A stretch of 64,000 nucleotides of DNA from Pacificitalea sp040119125 (GTDB taxonomy: Bacteria; Pseudomonadota; Alphaproteobacteria; Rhodobacterales; Rhodobacteraceae): NCBI GenBank assembly GCA_040119125.1, contig JBEDTR010000001.1, positions 248,001-312,000 on the forward strand, read 5' to 3'. The notes under the pieces are model-generated. The model saw nothing but the letters and a program-made list of their open reading frames with translations, made no database searches and was not told the origin of the DNA. Shown here piece after piece: positions 15,976 to 25,344 of the stretch (within the stretch, counting starts at the first letter, position 1; every line of letters starts with the position of its first letter). Position numbers and translations under genes: made by a program.

Positions 15976-17085
15976 ATGGCAATCCTGTCCCCGTTGAACC
16001 AGCGCCGTTGGCGCAACTTCAAAAAGAACCGCCGCGCGCTCTGGTCGCTATGGCTGTTTTCGATCCTGTTCGGGCTGTCGATGTTTGCCGACTACCTCGC
16101 CAACGATAAGCCGATCGTGATCAACTATCAGGGCGAATATTTCTTCCCGATCACCAACTTTTACTCGGAAACCACCTTCGGCGGCGATTTCCAGACCGAG
16201 GCGGTCTATCGCTATCCAGAGGTCGAATGCCTGATCGTATCCGGCGGGTTGGACGCCTGTTTCGATGACCCCGAAGGCGTGATCGAAGACGCGCAGGATG
16301 GCGAGGTCGCAGGCGAGGCAATCGACAAGGGCTGGATGATCTGGCCGCTCGTGCCTTACGCCTATAACACCCCCAACGACCTGCGCGGCCCGGCGCCGTC
16401 GGCCCCTGATGCGCAGCATTGGTTGGGCACGGATGACGCCGCGCGCGATGTGCTGTCTCGGGTGATCCACGGCTTCCGCCTGTCGATCCTGTTCACCGCG
16501 ATTGTCACCGTTCTGACCTCGGTCATCGGTGTGGTCGCGGGGGCGGTGCAGGGCTATTTCGGCGGCTGGGTCGATCTGGTGTTCCAGCGCGCGATCGAGA
16601 TATGGTCGTCGACGCCGGGGCTCTACATCATCATCATCATGTTCGCGATATTGGGGCGAAGTTTCTGGCTGCTGGTGTTCCTGACCGTGCTCTTCGGCTG
16701 GCCCGCTTTGGTCGGCGTGGTGCGGGCCGAATTCCTGCGGGCGCGGAATTTCGAATATGTGCGCGCGGCCAAGGCTTTGGGCGTCAGTGACCGGACCATC
16801 ATGTTCCGCCACATGCTGCCCAACGCGATGGTGGCGACCCTGACCATGATGCCCTTCATCATCACGGCGACCATCGCATCATTGGCCTCGCTCGATTTTC
16901 TGGGCTTCGGGCTGCCGTCCTCGGCCCCGTCGCTGGGGGAGCTGACGTTGCAGGCGAAACAGAACCTGCAAGCGCCGTGGCTGGGCTTTACCGCGTTCAC
17001 CACATTCGCGCTGATGCTGTCGCTGCTCGTCTTCATCTTTGAAGGTGTGCGTGACGCGTTCGATCCCAGAAAGACCTTTGCATGA
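15976..17085 (+). CDS. yejE: Oligopeptide/microcin C ABC transporter permease
   Basis: A 369-residue inner-membrane permease and partner of YejB. The N-terminus NQRRWRNFKKNRRALWSLWL is characteristic, followed by a long periplasmic insert and an EAA loop (VRAAKALGVSDRTIMFRHML). A GGAGG lies 10 bp before the ATG, within the end of yejB. The stop overlaps the yejF start by four bases. Confidence 0.93.
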   Translation: MAILSPLNQRRWRNFKKNRRALWSLWLFSILFGLSMFADYLANDKPIVINYQGEYFFPITNFYSETTFGGDFQTEAVYRYPEVECLIVSGGLDACFDDPEGVIEDAQDGEVAGEAIDKGWMIWPLVPYAYNTPNDLRGPAPSAPDAQHWLGTDDAARDVLSRVIHGFRLSILFTAIVTVLTSVIGVVAGAVQGYFGGWVDLVFQRAIEIWSSTPGLYIIIIMFAILGRSFWLLVFLTVLFGWPALVGVVRAEFLRARNFEYVRAAKALGVSDRTIMFRHMLPNAMVATLTMMPFIITATIASLASLDFLGFGLPSSAPSLGELTLQAKQNLQAPWLGFTAFTTFALMLSLLVFIFEGVRDAFDPRKTFA

Positions 17086-18689
17086 CCCCGGTTCTCGACG
17101 TTCAAGACCTGCGCATCAGCTTTGCTCAGGATGGCGCGACGGTAGAGGCCGTGCGCGGCGTGTCGTTTCAGGTGGGCCGGGGGGAAACCGTCGCCTTGGT
17201 GGGCGAATCCGGTTCGGGCAAATCGGTGACGGCGCTGTCGACCGTGTCGCTCTTGGGCGATAGCGCCAAGGTGGCGGGCTCGATCACCTATGAAGGCAAG
17301 CAGATGGTCGGCGCCTCCGAAGCTGCGTTGCAAAAGGTGCGCGGCAACGACATCTCCTTCATCTTCCAAGAGCCGATGACCTCGCTCAACCCGCTGCACA
17401 CGCTGGAAAAGCAGCTGACCGAAAGCATCGCGCTGCACCAAGGCATTCAGGGCAAAGCCGCCCGCGCGCGGGTGTTGGAACTGCTGACCCGTGTGGGCAT
17501 CCGCGATCCCGAAAGCCGCCTGTCGGCCTATCCTCATCAGCTGTCGGGCGGGCAACGGCAGCGGGTGATGATCGCGATGGCGCTGGCCAATGGGCCGGAC
17601 CTGTTGATCGCGGATGAGCCGACGACGGCGCTGGACGTCACCATTCAGGCGCAGATCCTCGAATTGCTGGCGGATCTGAAGCGTTCCGAAGGCATGAGCC
17701 TGCTGTTCATCACCCATGATCTGACCATCGTGCGCCAGATCGCCGACCGGGTCTGCGTGATGCAAAACGGCGAGATCGTCGAAACCGGCCGCACCGAAGA
17801 AATCTTTGCCAATCCGCAGCACCCTTATACGCAAAAGCTGCTGGGCGCAGAGCCGACAGGTCAGGCCGATCCGGTGCCCGGCGGCGCGCGCGAGGTTGTG
17901 CGCACCGAGGATCTGCGCATCTGGTTTCCGATCAAACAGGGCTTCATGCGCCGCACCGTCGGCCATGTGAAGGCCGTCAACGCCGCAAGCCTGAGCGTCC
18001 ACGAAGGCGAGACGCTGGGCATCGTCGGGGAAAGCGGGTCTGGCAAGACCACGCTGGCACTGGCGATCATGCGGCTGATTTCGTCCCAAGGGCCGATTTG
18101 GTTTGAGGGCGATGATATCCAAGGCCGCAGCGCCGGTCAGCTGCGCGATCTGCGCCAGCATATGCAGATCGTGTTCCAAGACCCGTATGGCTCGCTCAGC
18201 CCGCGTATGACGGTGGAACAGATCGTCGCCGAAGGTCTGGGCGTGCATGGCGTCGAAAAGGGCCGCAACCGGCGTGAAATGGTCGCCGAGATGCTGACCG
18301 AGGTGGGCCTGCGCCCCGAAATGATGCACCGCTACCCGCATGAGTTTTCCGGCGGCCAGCGTCAGCGGATCGCCATTGCCCGCGCGATGATCCTGCGGCC
18401 CCGGCTGCTGGTGCTGGATGAGCCGACCTCGGCGCTGGATATGACGGTGCAGGTGCAGATCGTCGATCTGCTGCGGAATCTACAGCGCAAATATCATCTG
18501 ACCTATCTGTTCATCAGCCACGACCTGCGCGTCGTGCGCGCGATGAGCCATAGGGTCATGGTGATGAAGCAAGGCGACGTGATGGAGGCCGGCACCGTCG
18601 AGGAGGTCTTTGGCGCGCCGAAATCCGACTACACCCGCACTCTCATGGCCGCGGCGTTCGGGCCGGATTACATGGCAGAGCCGGCCTGA
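17082..18689 (+). CDS. yejF: Oligopeptide/microcin C ABC transporter ATP-binding protein (double ATPase)
   Basis: A 535-residue protein with two fused ABC ATPase domains that powers YejBE. The first domain has Walker A GESGSGKS, signature LSGGQRQRVMIAMAL and Walker B LLIADEPTTALD; the second has GESGSGKTTLALA, FSGGQRQRIAIARAM and LLVLDEPTSALD. Each is followed by the oligopeptide-transporter C-terminal motif (NPQHPYTQKLLGAEP in the first). Last gene of the operon; it converges on moaE with four bases between stops. Confidence 0.95.
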   Translation: MTPVLDVQDLRISFAQDGATVEAVRGVSFQVGRGETVALVGESGSGKSVTALSTVSLLGDSAKVAGSITYEGKQMVGASEAALQKVRGNDISFIFQEPMTSLNPLHTLEKQLTESIALHQGIQGKAARARVLELLTRVGIRDPESRLSAYPHQLSGGQRQRVMIAMALANGPDLLIADEPTTALDVTIQAQILELLADLKRSEGMSLLFITHDLTIVRQIADRVCVMQNGEIVETGRTEEIFANPQHPYTQKLLGAEPTGQADPVPGGAREVVRTEDLRIWFPIKQGFMRRTVGHVKAVNAASLSVHEGETLGIVGESGSGKTTLALAIMRLISSQGPIWFEGDDIQGRSAGQLRDLRQHMQIVFQDPYGSLSPRMTVEQIVAEGLGVHGVEKGRNRREMVAEMLTEVGLRPEMMHRYPHEFSGGQRQRIAIARAMILRPRLLVLDEPTSALDMTVQVQIVDLLRNLQRKYHLTYLFISHDLRVVRAMSHRVMVMKQGDVMEAGTVEEVFGAPKSDYTRTLMAAAFGPDYMAEPA

Positions 18690-18693
18690 GCCG

Positions 18694-19131
18694 TCACCAG
18701 CGCGATAGCGCGTCTTCGTCGCTGTCCTTGGCGGCGACCCAATCCGCACTCTCGTCGGTGATTTCCTTCTTCCAGAAGGGCGCGCGGGATTTCAGGTAAT
18801 CCATCAGGAATTCCGCCGCCTCGAAAGCCGCGACGCGATGGGCCGAAGCCGTCGCCACCATCATGATCTGCGCGCCGGGCGGCAGAGCGCCATAGCGGTG
18901 AATCACCAATATCCCGGTCAGGGGCCAGCGGTTCTGCGCATCGCGGGCGATGGCTTCGATCGCGCGGGCGGTCATGCCGGGGTAATGTTCGATTTCCATA
19001 TGCTGGAGCCCGCCGGTGTCGCGCACGATGCCGGTAAAGGTCACGACCGCACCAGCCCCGTCCTGCACGGCGGAAAACGCGTCCAGTTCCGCGCCTGCGT
19101 CGAATGCGGCCTCCTGCACACGGATATCCAT
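18694..19131 (-). CDS. moaE: Molybdopterin synthase catalytic subunit
   Basis: A 145-residue MoaE, the large subunit that, with MoaD, inserts two sulfurs into cyclic pyranopterin monophosphate to make molybdopterin. Typical blocks are GAVVTFTGIVRD, YGALPPGAQIMMVATASAHR and the lysine-bearing active-site segment LKSRAPFWKKE near residue 120. moaD ends five bases upstream on the same strand. Its product is needed by molybdenum hydroxylases such as the one encoded at 50.8-55.2 kb. Confidence 0.95.
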   Translation of the reverse strand: MDIRVQEAAFDAGAELDAFSAVQDGAGAVVTFTGIVRDTGGLQHMEIEHYPGMTARAIEAIARDAQNRWPLTGILVIHRYGALPPGAQIMMVATASAHRVAAFEAAEFLMDYLKSRAPFWKKEITDESADWVAAKDSDEDALSRW

Positions 19132-19136
19132 CGGCC

Positions 19137-19388
19137 TCAGCCTCCGGTCATCGGCGGGAAAAACGCGACCTCGCGCACGCCCGCGAGCGGGGCATCGAAT
19201 GCCGCCAATTCCTGATCCAGCGCAACGCGCAGCGCGTCCGTGTCGGAAAAAGCGACGGCATAGCGTTCTTCGCGGGCGGCGAGTTCGGCCACGAGGTCAG
19301 TCACGGTTGCGGCGTCGGTCGTCACCCGCTCTTTCGGCAGGCCGATGCGTTCGCGCACCCATGCAAAATAAAGAACATCAAGTGTCAT
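19137..19388 (-). CDS. moaD: Molybdopterin synthase sulfur carrier subunit
   Basis: An 83-residue ubiquitin-like protein ending in the required Gly-Gly (FFPPMTGG), which is adenylated by MoeB and thiocarboxylated before sulfur transfer by MoaE. The N-terminus DVLYFAWVRERIGL is typical. It lies between pgsA (13 bp upstream) and moaE on the minus strand, so pgsA-moaD-moaE are likely co-transcribed. The matching activator moeB is about 21 kb away at 40676. Confidence 0.93.
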   Translation of the reverse strand: MTLDVLYFAWVRERIGLPKERVTTDAATVTDLVAELAAREERYAVAFSDTDALRVALDQELAAFDAPLAGVREVAFFPPMTGG

Positions 19389-19401
19389 GCGGTCCTCCGG
19401 C

Positions 19402-19974
19402 TCAATCGCGCAGATGCGGCTGCGCCTTGGAGAAATAATCCCATCCGGTCATCGCGGTCAGCAGCCCGGCAATCCACAACAGCAGCGTGCCCAGCCAGTA
19501 AACCGCGCCGGTGCCCGCCCAGCCGGATGCAGCAAAGATACCGCTGCCAAACAACACGGCAATCGAGACCATCTGCGCGGTTGTTTTCCATTTGGCGAGC
19601 TTCGTGACCTTCAGAAGACCAGCGGTATCGCCCAGATATTCGCGCAGGCCAGATACGAACACTTCGCGGAACAGGATCACGGTGGCGGGCAGCAGGATCC
19701 ACGGGTCCATTCCCGACAGCGCAACCAGAACCGCCAGCGCGATCACGACCATCGCCTTGTCGGCAATCGGGTCGAGCATTGCGCCCAGTTTGCTGACCTG
19801 CTGCCATTTCCGCGCAAGATGGCCGTCAAACCAATCGGTGACAGCGGCGCAGACGAAGAAGATCAGCGCCAGCCAATCCGCCGCGGGGCGGGGCAGGACA
19901 AGAAAGATCACAGCGACACCCGGCGCCGCAAGCAGCCGCAGGATGGTAAGGGTATTTGGCAGGGTCCAGCGCAT
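19402..19974 (-). CDS. pgsA: CDP-diacylglycerol--glycerol-3-phosphate 3-phosphatidyltransferase
   Basis: A 190-residue integral membrane enzyme of the CDP-alcohol phosphatidyltransferase family that makes phosphatidylglycerophosphate. The signature D-x2-DG-x2-AR-x8-G-x3-D-x3-D appears as DWFDGHLARKWQQVSKLGAM followed by LDPIADK. I chose the second of two tandem ATGs (MRWTLPN) because GGAG lies five bases upstream of it; the first gives one extra Met. Upstream of moaD in the same direction. Confidence 0.92.
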   Translation of the reverse strand: MRWTLPNTLTILRLLAAPGVAVIFLVLPRPAADWLALIFFVCAAVTDWFDGHLARKWQQVSKLGAMLDPIADKAMVVIALAVLVALSGMDPWILLPATVILFREVFVSGLREYLGDTAGLLKVTKLAKWKTTAQMVSIAVLFGSGIFAASGWAGTGAVYWLGTLLLWIAGLLTAMTGWDYFSKAQPHLRD

Positions 19975-20093
19975 CATGGCTCCGGTGATAGCCGCTTTGG
20001 CGCGGCGGGGGAACAGGGATGAAACGCGCGGCCCCTCCCCGAGGTCCGAGCGACGTGGATGCCGACCGCGCGGGTGGCGGTCGGGCGGGGGGC

Positions 20094-20561
20094 TCAGCCG
20101 GCGAGCGCTTCGATTTCGCGCAGGACGTCCTCGGCGTGGCCGGGCACCTTCACCTTGCGCCATGCGCGCGCGATGCGCCCTTCGCCGTCGATCAAGAAGG
20201 TGCTGCGCTCGATCCCCATGAAGGTCTTGCCATACATGGATTTCTCTTTCCACACGTCATAAAGCGCGCAGGTCGTGGCCTCCGGATCTGATAGCAGCGT
20301 GACTTTCAGCCCGTGTTTGTCGCGGAATTTCTCATGCTTGGCGATCGTATCGGCGGAAATCCCCAGCACATGCGCGCCCTTTGCCTCGAACTTATCGATC
20401 AGATCGGTGAATTCGAGCGCCTCCTTCGTGCAGCCCGATGTGTCGTCGCGGGGGTAGAAATACACCACCACAGGGGCCGGGCGCAGGGCGCTGAGCGTGA
20501 TCTCTCCGCCGCTGGCGCTGGCCAGTGCGAAATCTGGGGCAAGGTCGCCGGTGTCGATCAT
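20094..20561 (-). CDS. bcp: Peroxiredoxin, Bcp/PrxQ type
   Basis: A 155-residue thiol peroxidase that reduces hydroperoxides with electrons from thioredoxin. The active site is YPRDDTSGCTKEALEF, with the peroxidatic Cys44. The resolving cysteine that Escherichia coli Bcp has five residues later is Leu49 here, so the enzyme probably works as a 1-Cys peroxiredoxin; the only other cysteine I see is Cys98. It stands alone on the minus strand, divergent from the AsmA-like gene. Confidence 0.93.
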   Translation of the reverse strand: MIDTGDLAPDFALASASGGEITLSALRPAPVVVYFYPRDDTSGCTKEALEFTDLIDKFEAKGAHVLGISADTIAKHEKFRDKHGLKVTLLSDPEATTCALYDVWKEKSMYGKTFMGIERSTFLIDGEGRIARAWRKVKVPGHAEDVLREIEALAG

Positions 20562-20670
20562 GGAATTGTGTCCTTCCTGCCGGGCTGGCTGCTGTCGGTT
20601 ACTTCTTTTTTAGTGCGTTGTGGGCGATAAGGAAGGTCGCGGCAAGAGCGGCACGAGCAGAAGGACCGCA

Positions 20671-23600
20671 ATGAACAGGCCAGACGAGGCGCAGACCCCA
20701 TCCCCCGGCCCAAGGCCAGAGGGACAGGATCCGCATCATCCCCCTGCAAAGACGTCACCACCGGCCCCTGAATCCGGCGAGGGTGGCCTCGCGTCCGCGC
20801 GCGCGCCGCGCCGGGCCCGTCGGCATGTCGCTCCGCTGAGACCCGTCGCGATTGTCTGCGCGTGGATTTTCGATCTGGCCGTGATCGCGCTTGTGCTGGT
20901 GGGTGTGGCGATTGCCGTGCTGCCGGGGCGCGAGATCCCGCTGCCCGGCTGGGTCGCTGCGCGGATCGAGGCTGTCGCCCAGCCGGGTCTGGGGGGCAAC
21001 CGGCTTGATATCGGCGGTGTCGGGCTGACCATTGACCAGCAGGGCGTGCCGCGGGTGGCGTTCACGGATCTGGTGCTGACTGCACCGGGCGGCCGCGAGA
21101 TTGTCCGCGTGCCCGGCCTGCGCGCGGCGCTCGACCGCTCCGCCCTTCTGACGGGACGCGTGCAGCCAAGGTCACTCCGGCTCAACGCGGCGCGGATCGC
21201 GATCCGGCGCGATGCATTGGGACGCTTCGATCTGGCCTTTGGCGGTGCGATGCCTGAGGGCGGGCTGGGCTCGGTCGGGGATTTGCTGGATGCGCTCGAC
21301 GCGACCTTCGCATTGCCGGGGCTGGAACCGATCCGTGTGGTGGAAATGGCAGGCGTGACAGTGGAATTCCGCGATGACCGTGCGGGGCGGGCGTGGGAAG
21401 TGGGCGATGGTCGGCTGCTGCTCGAACAGGATGCGCAGCAGTTGTCGTTGCGGGTAAACCTATCGCTCACCGATGAAATGCTCGGCCCCGATGCAGGCCC
21501 GGCGCCCATTGTCTTGCAGGAGGCGCAAAGCGAGGCGCCGATGACCGATCCAGAGGCGATCGGGCCCGCAGCGCCCCCGGATGCGCCATCGCAATTGGCG
21601 CTCAGCTTTTCCTCGCGCAAGGGCAGCCGTGCCGCAACGCTTGCGGCCAGCGTAACAGGTATTAACGGTGCGGATATTGGCGCGCAGGCCCCTGCGCTGG
21701 CATGGTTGGAGCCTCTCGACGCGCCCATTTCCGGCGCGATGCGGGCCCGCGTGGACGACGCGGGCGGGCTAGAGGCGTTTTATGGCACGCTTGAGATCGG
21801 CAGCGGTGCGTTGCAGGCGGGTCAGGGCGCGGCCCCGGTGGGATTTGATGGCGGGCGTGCCTATTTTCGGTTTGATCCGGAAGCGCGGCGTATCGATTTT
21901 GACGAAGTGCGGCTTGAATCCCCGCAATTGGGCCTGATTGCCAGCGGCCATGCCTATCTGGAGGATCTGACCCCTGCGGGCTGGCCCCGCGCGATGGTCG
22001 GACAATTGCGGTTCTCGGACGTGCGGCTGGACCCCGATGGCCTGTGGCAGAGCCCGGCGCAATTCAGTGACGGCGCATTGGATGTGAAGGTCGGATTCGA
22101 TCCGTTCCGCGCCGAGTTGGGGCAATTTCTGCTTTTGGGTGACGGCGTCGAGATCACCGGCAAGGGCGAAGCCGTAGCCGAAGGGCGCGGGTGGTCTGCG
22201 TCCGCCGATATCGAGCTGGGCGATTTGTCACCGGCGCAGATCACTCGGCTGTGGCCGGTCTCCATCGCCGCAAAGACGCGGAAGTGGCTCGATGACAACA
22301 TCACCGGCGGTGAGGTATTCGATGCCCGCGCGGCACTCCGCACGGGCGCGGGCGGCACGCCTCAGGTTTCGGCAGTCTTCGAGTTTCGCGATGCCGAGGT
22401 CCGCGTGATGCGCAACCTGCCGCCCGTCACGCAAGCGCGTGGTTATGCGACGCTCGACGCGGACAGTTTTACCGTGTCGGTCGAAGCGGGCCAGATGATC
22501 GCACCTGAGGGCGGCACGCTCGACATGGCCGGGACGGTGTTTCGCGTGCTCGACGTGAAGCAAAAGCCCGCTCCGGCGGAGATCACCCTGCGGGCGGGCG
22601 GTCCGGTGACCGCTGCGTTGTCGTTGCTGGATCAGCCACCCTTAAGCCTGATGACCAAGGCCAAGCGCCCCGTGGATCTCGCGCAGGGGCAGGCAGAGGT
22701 CGAAGCGCGGATCGCGCTGGTGCTGAAAGACCGCCGCACATTGCCGGCTGAGGAGAAAATGCGCGATGTGTCGTGGCAGGTCAGCGGCACGCTGCGCGAT
22801 GTGCGCTCCGATCAGGTGGTGCCGGGGCAAGTGCTGCGGGCCGGAATGCTGGCGCTGGAGGCTTCGAACGAGCAGATCGCCATCGGCGGAGATGCGACCT
22901 TGTCGGGGCTGCCCCTTACCGCTGAATGGGTTAATCCCCTCGGGCCTGAGGGCCGTGGACACAGCCATGTGGACGGCGTTACGGAATTGAGCCCTAGGGC
23001 TCTCGACACCTTCAAGATCGCGCTGCCGGATGGCATGGTCAGCGGCAAGGGTCAGGCCGCGTTTGAACTGGAATTGCGCACCGGAGAAGCGCCGCTCTTC
23101 CATGTGAATTCGGACCTCAACCGCGTCGGGCTCAGCATTCCCCAGATCGGCTGGACAAAACCCGCCTCCACGCGCGGCAGTCTGATGCTCGACGGGCGTT
23201 TGGGGGCGACGCCGCAGGTCGATACGCTGACGCTGACGGCCCCGGGCCTTACCGCGCAGGGACGGATCAGCCTGCAGCCCAGCGGGGCAGGGCTGCGCGA
23301 GGCACGGTTTGATCGGGTCGCGGCGGGCTGGTTCGACGGTGCCGTGACATTGTCCGGGCGGGGCAGGGGCGTCCCACCCGGTGTTGCGGTCACCGGCGGT
23401 CAGGTCGATCTGCGCGCAATGCCCGAAGGTCGCGCGATGGGCGGTGGCACGACAGGGGGCGCGGCCCGGGAAGGCGCGCCGATCACCCTCGCACTTGATC
23501 GCGTCACCGTATCGGAACGCATCGCGCTGACCGGGTTCCGCGGGCGGCTGTCCACGACCGGCGGGCTGAGCGGCGATTTCACCGCCGGGGTCAATGGGGC

Positions 23601-24210
23601 GGGGCAGGTGACCGGCACGCTCGTGCCAACAGACAGCGGCACCGCGCTGCGCCTGCGGTCTGACAATGCAGGACAGGTGCTGGCAGGGTCCGGCCTTTAC
23701 CAGAAAGGCACAGGCGGCACGCTCGACGTGTCGATGCGGCCCCGCGCGCCGGGTGACTACGATGGCTCGGTCAAGATCGAGAACATCCGCGCCCAATCCG
23801 CGCCGGGGCTGGCGGCGCTCCTCAACACCATCTCGGTCGTTGGGCTGCTGGATCAACTGAACGGGCCGGGCCTGCTGTTTAACGAGGTCGAGGGCGTCTT
23901 CCGCCTGACCCCGACGGCCGTCGAGATCACCCGCGCCTCGGCGGTCGGGCCGTCGCTGGGTCTGTCTGTCGCGGGGGTGATCGATTTGGGGCGCGCGATG
24001 CTCAACCTGCAAGGCGTGGCGTCGCCGATCTATGTGGTCAACAGCATCGGGCAGGTGATCTCGCGCAAGGGCGAGGGCGTCTTTGGCGTCAATTACGAGA
24101 TGACCGGCCCGATTGCTCAGCCGGATGTCTCGGTCAATCCGCTGTCTTTCTTGACCCCCGGCATGTTCCGGGAGATTTTTCGCAGGCCAGCGCCGCGGCT
24201 GGCGGAGTGA
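20671..24210 (+). CDS. AsmA/YhdP-like large envelope protein (DUF3971)
   Basis: A 1179-residue protein with one N-terminal membrane helix (about 55-80, WIFDLAVIALVLVGVAIAV) and a very long beta-rich periplasmic part, as in AsmA-like bridge proteins that move phospholipids between membranes. The C-terminus (VASPIYVVNSIGQVISRKGE) matches the AsmA-like C-terminal domain; the middle fits DUF3971. I chose the ATG giving MNRPDEAQ because AAGGA lies just before it. It probably reads through to queA, 54 bp downstream. The lipid-transport role is inferred from the family. Confidence 0.85.
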   Translation: MNRPDEAQTPSPGPRPEGQDPHHPPAKTSPPAPESGEGGLASARAPRRARRHVAPLRPVAIVCAWIFDLAVIALVLVGVAIAVLPGREIPLPGWVAARIEAVAQPGLGGNRLDIGGVGLTIDQQGVPRVAFTDLVLTAPGGREIVRVPGLRAALDRSALLTGRVQPRSLRLNAARIAIRRDALGRFDLAFGGAMPEGGLGSVGDLLDALDATFALPGLEPIRVVEMAGVTVEFRDDRAGRAWEVGDGRLLLEQDAQQLSLRVNLSLTDEMLGPDAGPAPIVLQEAQSEAPMTDPEAIGPAAPPDAPSQLALSFSSRKGSRAATLAASVTGINGADIGAQAPALAWLEPLDAPISGAMRARVDDAGGLEAFYGTLEIGSGALQAGQGAAPVGFDGGRAYFRFDPEARRIDFDEVRLESPQLGLIASGHAYLEDLTPAGWPRAMVGQLRFSDVRLDPDGLWQSPAQFSDGALDVKVGFDPFRAELGQFLLLGDGVEITGKGEAVAEGRGWSASADIELGDLSPAQITRLWPVSIAAKTRKWLDDNITGGEVFDARAALRTGAGGTPQVSAVFEFRDAEVRVMRNLPPVTQARGYATLDADSFTVSVEAGQMIAPEGGTLDMAGTVFRVLDVKQKPAPAEITLRAGGPVTAALSLLDQPPLSLMTKAKRPVDLAQGQAEVEARIALVLKDRRTLPAEEKMRDVSWQVSGTLRDVRSDQVVPGQVLRAGMLALEASNEQIAIGGDATLSGLPLTAEWVNPLGPEGRGHSHVDGVTELSPRALDTFKIALPDGMVSGKGQAAFELELRTGEAPLFHVNSDLNRVGLSIPQIGWTKPASTRGSLMLDGRLGATPQVDTLTLTAPGLTAQGRISLQPSGAGLREARFDRVAAGWFDGAVTLSGRGRGVPPGVAVTGGQVDLRAMPEGRAMGGGTTGGAAREGAPITLALDRVTVSERIALTGFRGRLSTTGGLSGDFTAGVNGAGQVTGTLVPTDSGTALRLRSDNAGQVLAGSGLYQKGTGGTLDVSMRPRAPGDYDGSVKIENIRAQSAPGLAALLNTISVVGLLDQLNGPGLLFNEVEGVFRLTPTAVEITRASAVGPSLGLSVAGVIDLGRAMLNLQGVASPIYVVNSIGQVISRKGEGVFGVNYEMTGPIAQPDVSVNPLSFLTPGMFREIFRRPAPRLAE

Positions 24211-24264
24211 GGCGGCGCTGCGAGATCTTGCGCGGGCGGACCAAGCGGCCTAGAGCCACGCATC

Positions 24265-25335
24265 ATGAAACTCTCGGATTTTGACTTCGACCTGCCCGAT
24301 GACCTGATCGCCACGCGACCGGCCCGACCGCGCAGTTCAGCGCGGTTGTTGGTGGCTGACGGGCAGGTGACAGGTGGCGCGCTGCACGACGCTGTGGTGA
24401 CGGATCTGCCCGGCTTCCTTCGGCCGGGCGACAGGTTGGTCCTCAACAACACCCGCGTGATCCCGGCGCGCCTGTCAGGCCAGCGCCACCGCGACGGGGC
24501 TGAGGGGACGACCACGGCGCAGATCGGTATCACCCTGCTGGAGCCGCGGGGCGACGGCAGCTGGGCCGCGCTCGCCAAACCCGCCAAGAAGGTCCGCGAC
24601 GGCGAAGATATCGTGTTCGCGCCCGGTTTTTCCGCCCGGGTCGAAGGCCGCGCCGAGGGTCAGGTGCATTTGCGGTTCTCCGTCACTGGCGATGACTTCG
24701 ACGCCGCGCTGGCGCAGGCCGGCGCGATGCCGCTGCCGCCCTATATTGCCGCCAAACGCCCGGCGGATGAGGCCGACCATACGGATTACCAAACTGTATT
24801 CGCCCGCCATTCAGGTGCCGTGGCCGCGCCGACAGCCTCGCTTCATTTCGACCAGCCGCTGCTGGAGCGGATCGCCGCGATGGGCGTGGGCTTCAGCGAG
24901 GTCACCTTGCATGTCGGTGCGGGCACCTTCCTGCCGGTGAAGGTCGATGACGTCACCACCCACCGTATGCATGCTGAATGGGGCGAGGTCGGCGCACAGG
25001 CCGCCGCCGAGATCAACGCCACCCGCGCTGCCGGGGGCCGCATCATCCCGGTGGGCACCACTGCGCTGCGCCTGCTGGAAAGCGCGGCGGCGGTCGATGG
25101 CACCATGCAGCCATGGGATGGTGCGACCGACATCTTCATCTATCCCGGCTACGCGTTTCGCATCGCCGACGGGCTGATGACCAATTTTCACCTGCCCAAA
25201 TCGACGCTGATGATGCTGGTGTCCGCGCTGATGGGGCAGGACCGGATGCGGGAGGTCTATGACCATGCCATTTCCGAGCGTTATCGGTTTTTCAGCTATG
25301 GCGACAGTTCGCTTTTGCTGCCCGGCGGCGTCTGA
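24265..25335 (+). CDS. queA: S-adenosylmethionine:tRNA ribosyltransferase-isomerase
   Basis: A 356-residue enzyme making epoxyqueuosine in tRNA from the preQ1-modified precursor, using the ribosyl part of SAM. The N-terminus SDFDFDLPDDLIATRPARPR and blocks VLNNTRVIPARL, HVGAGTFLPVKVDD and TNFHLPKSTLMMLVSAL are diagnostic. It follows the AsmA-like gene at 54 bp and converges on the next gene. Confidence 0.96.
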   Translation: MKLSDFDFDLPDDLIATRPARPRSSARLLVADGQVTGGALHDAVVTDLPGFLRPGDRLVLNNTRVIPARLSGQRHRDGAEGTTTAQIGITLLEPRGDGSWAALAKPAKKVRDGEDIVFAPGFSARVEGRAEGQVHLRFSVTGDDFDAALAQAGAMPLPPYIAAKRPADEADHTDYQTVFARHSGAVAAPTASLHFDQPLLERIAAMGVGFSEVTLHVGAGTFLPVKVDDVTTHRMHAEWGEVGAQAAAEINATRAAGGRIIPVGTTALRLLESAAAVDGTMQPWDGATDIFIYPGYAFRIADGLMTNFHLPKSTLMMLVSALMGQDRMREVYDHAISERYRFFSYGDSSLLLPGGV

Positions 25336-25344
25336 GAGCGCGGC

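Noticed and set aside
16623..18341. 572-residue minus-strand open frame
   Set aside because: Antisense to yejE and yejF, whose conserved ABC-transporter motifs are on the plus strand.
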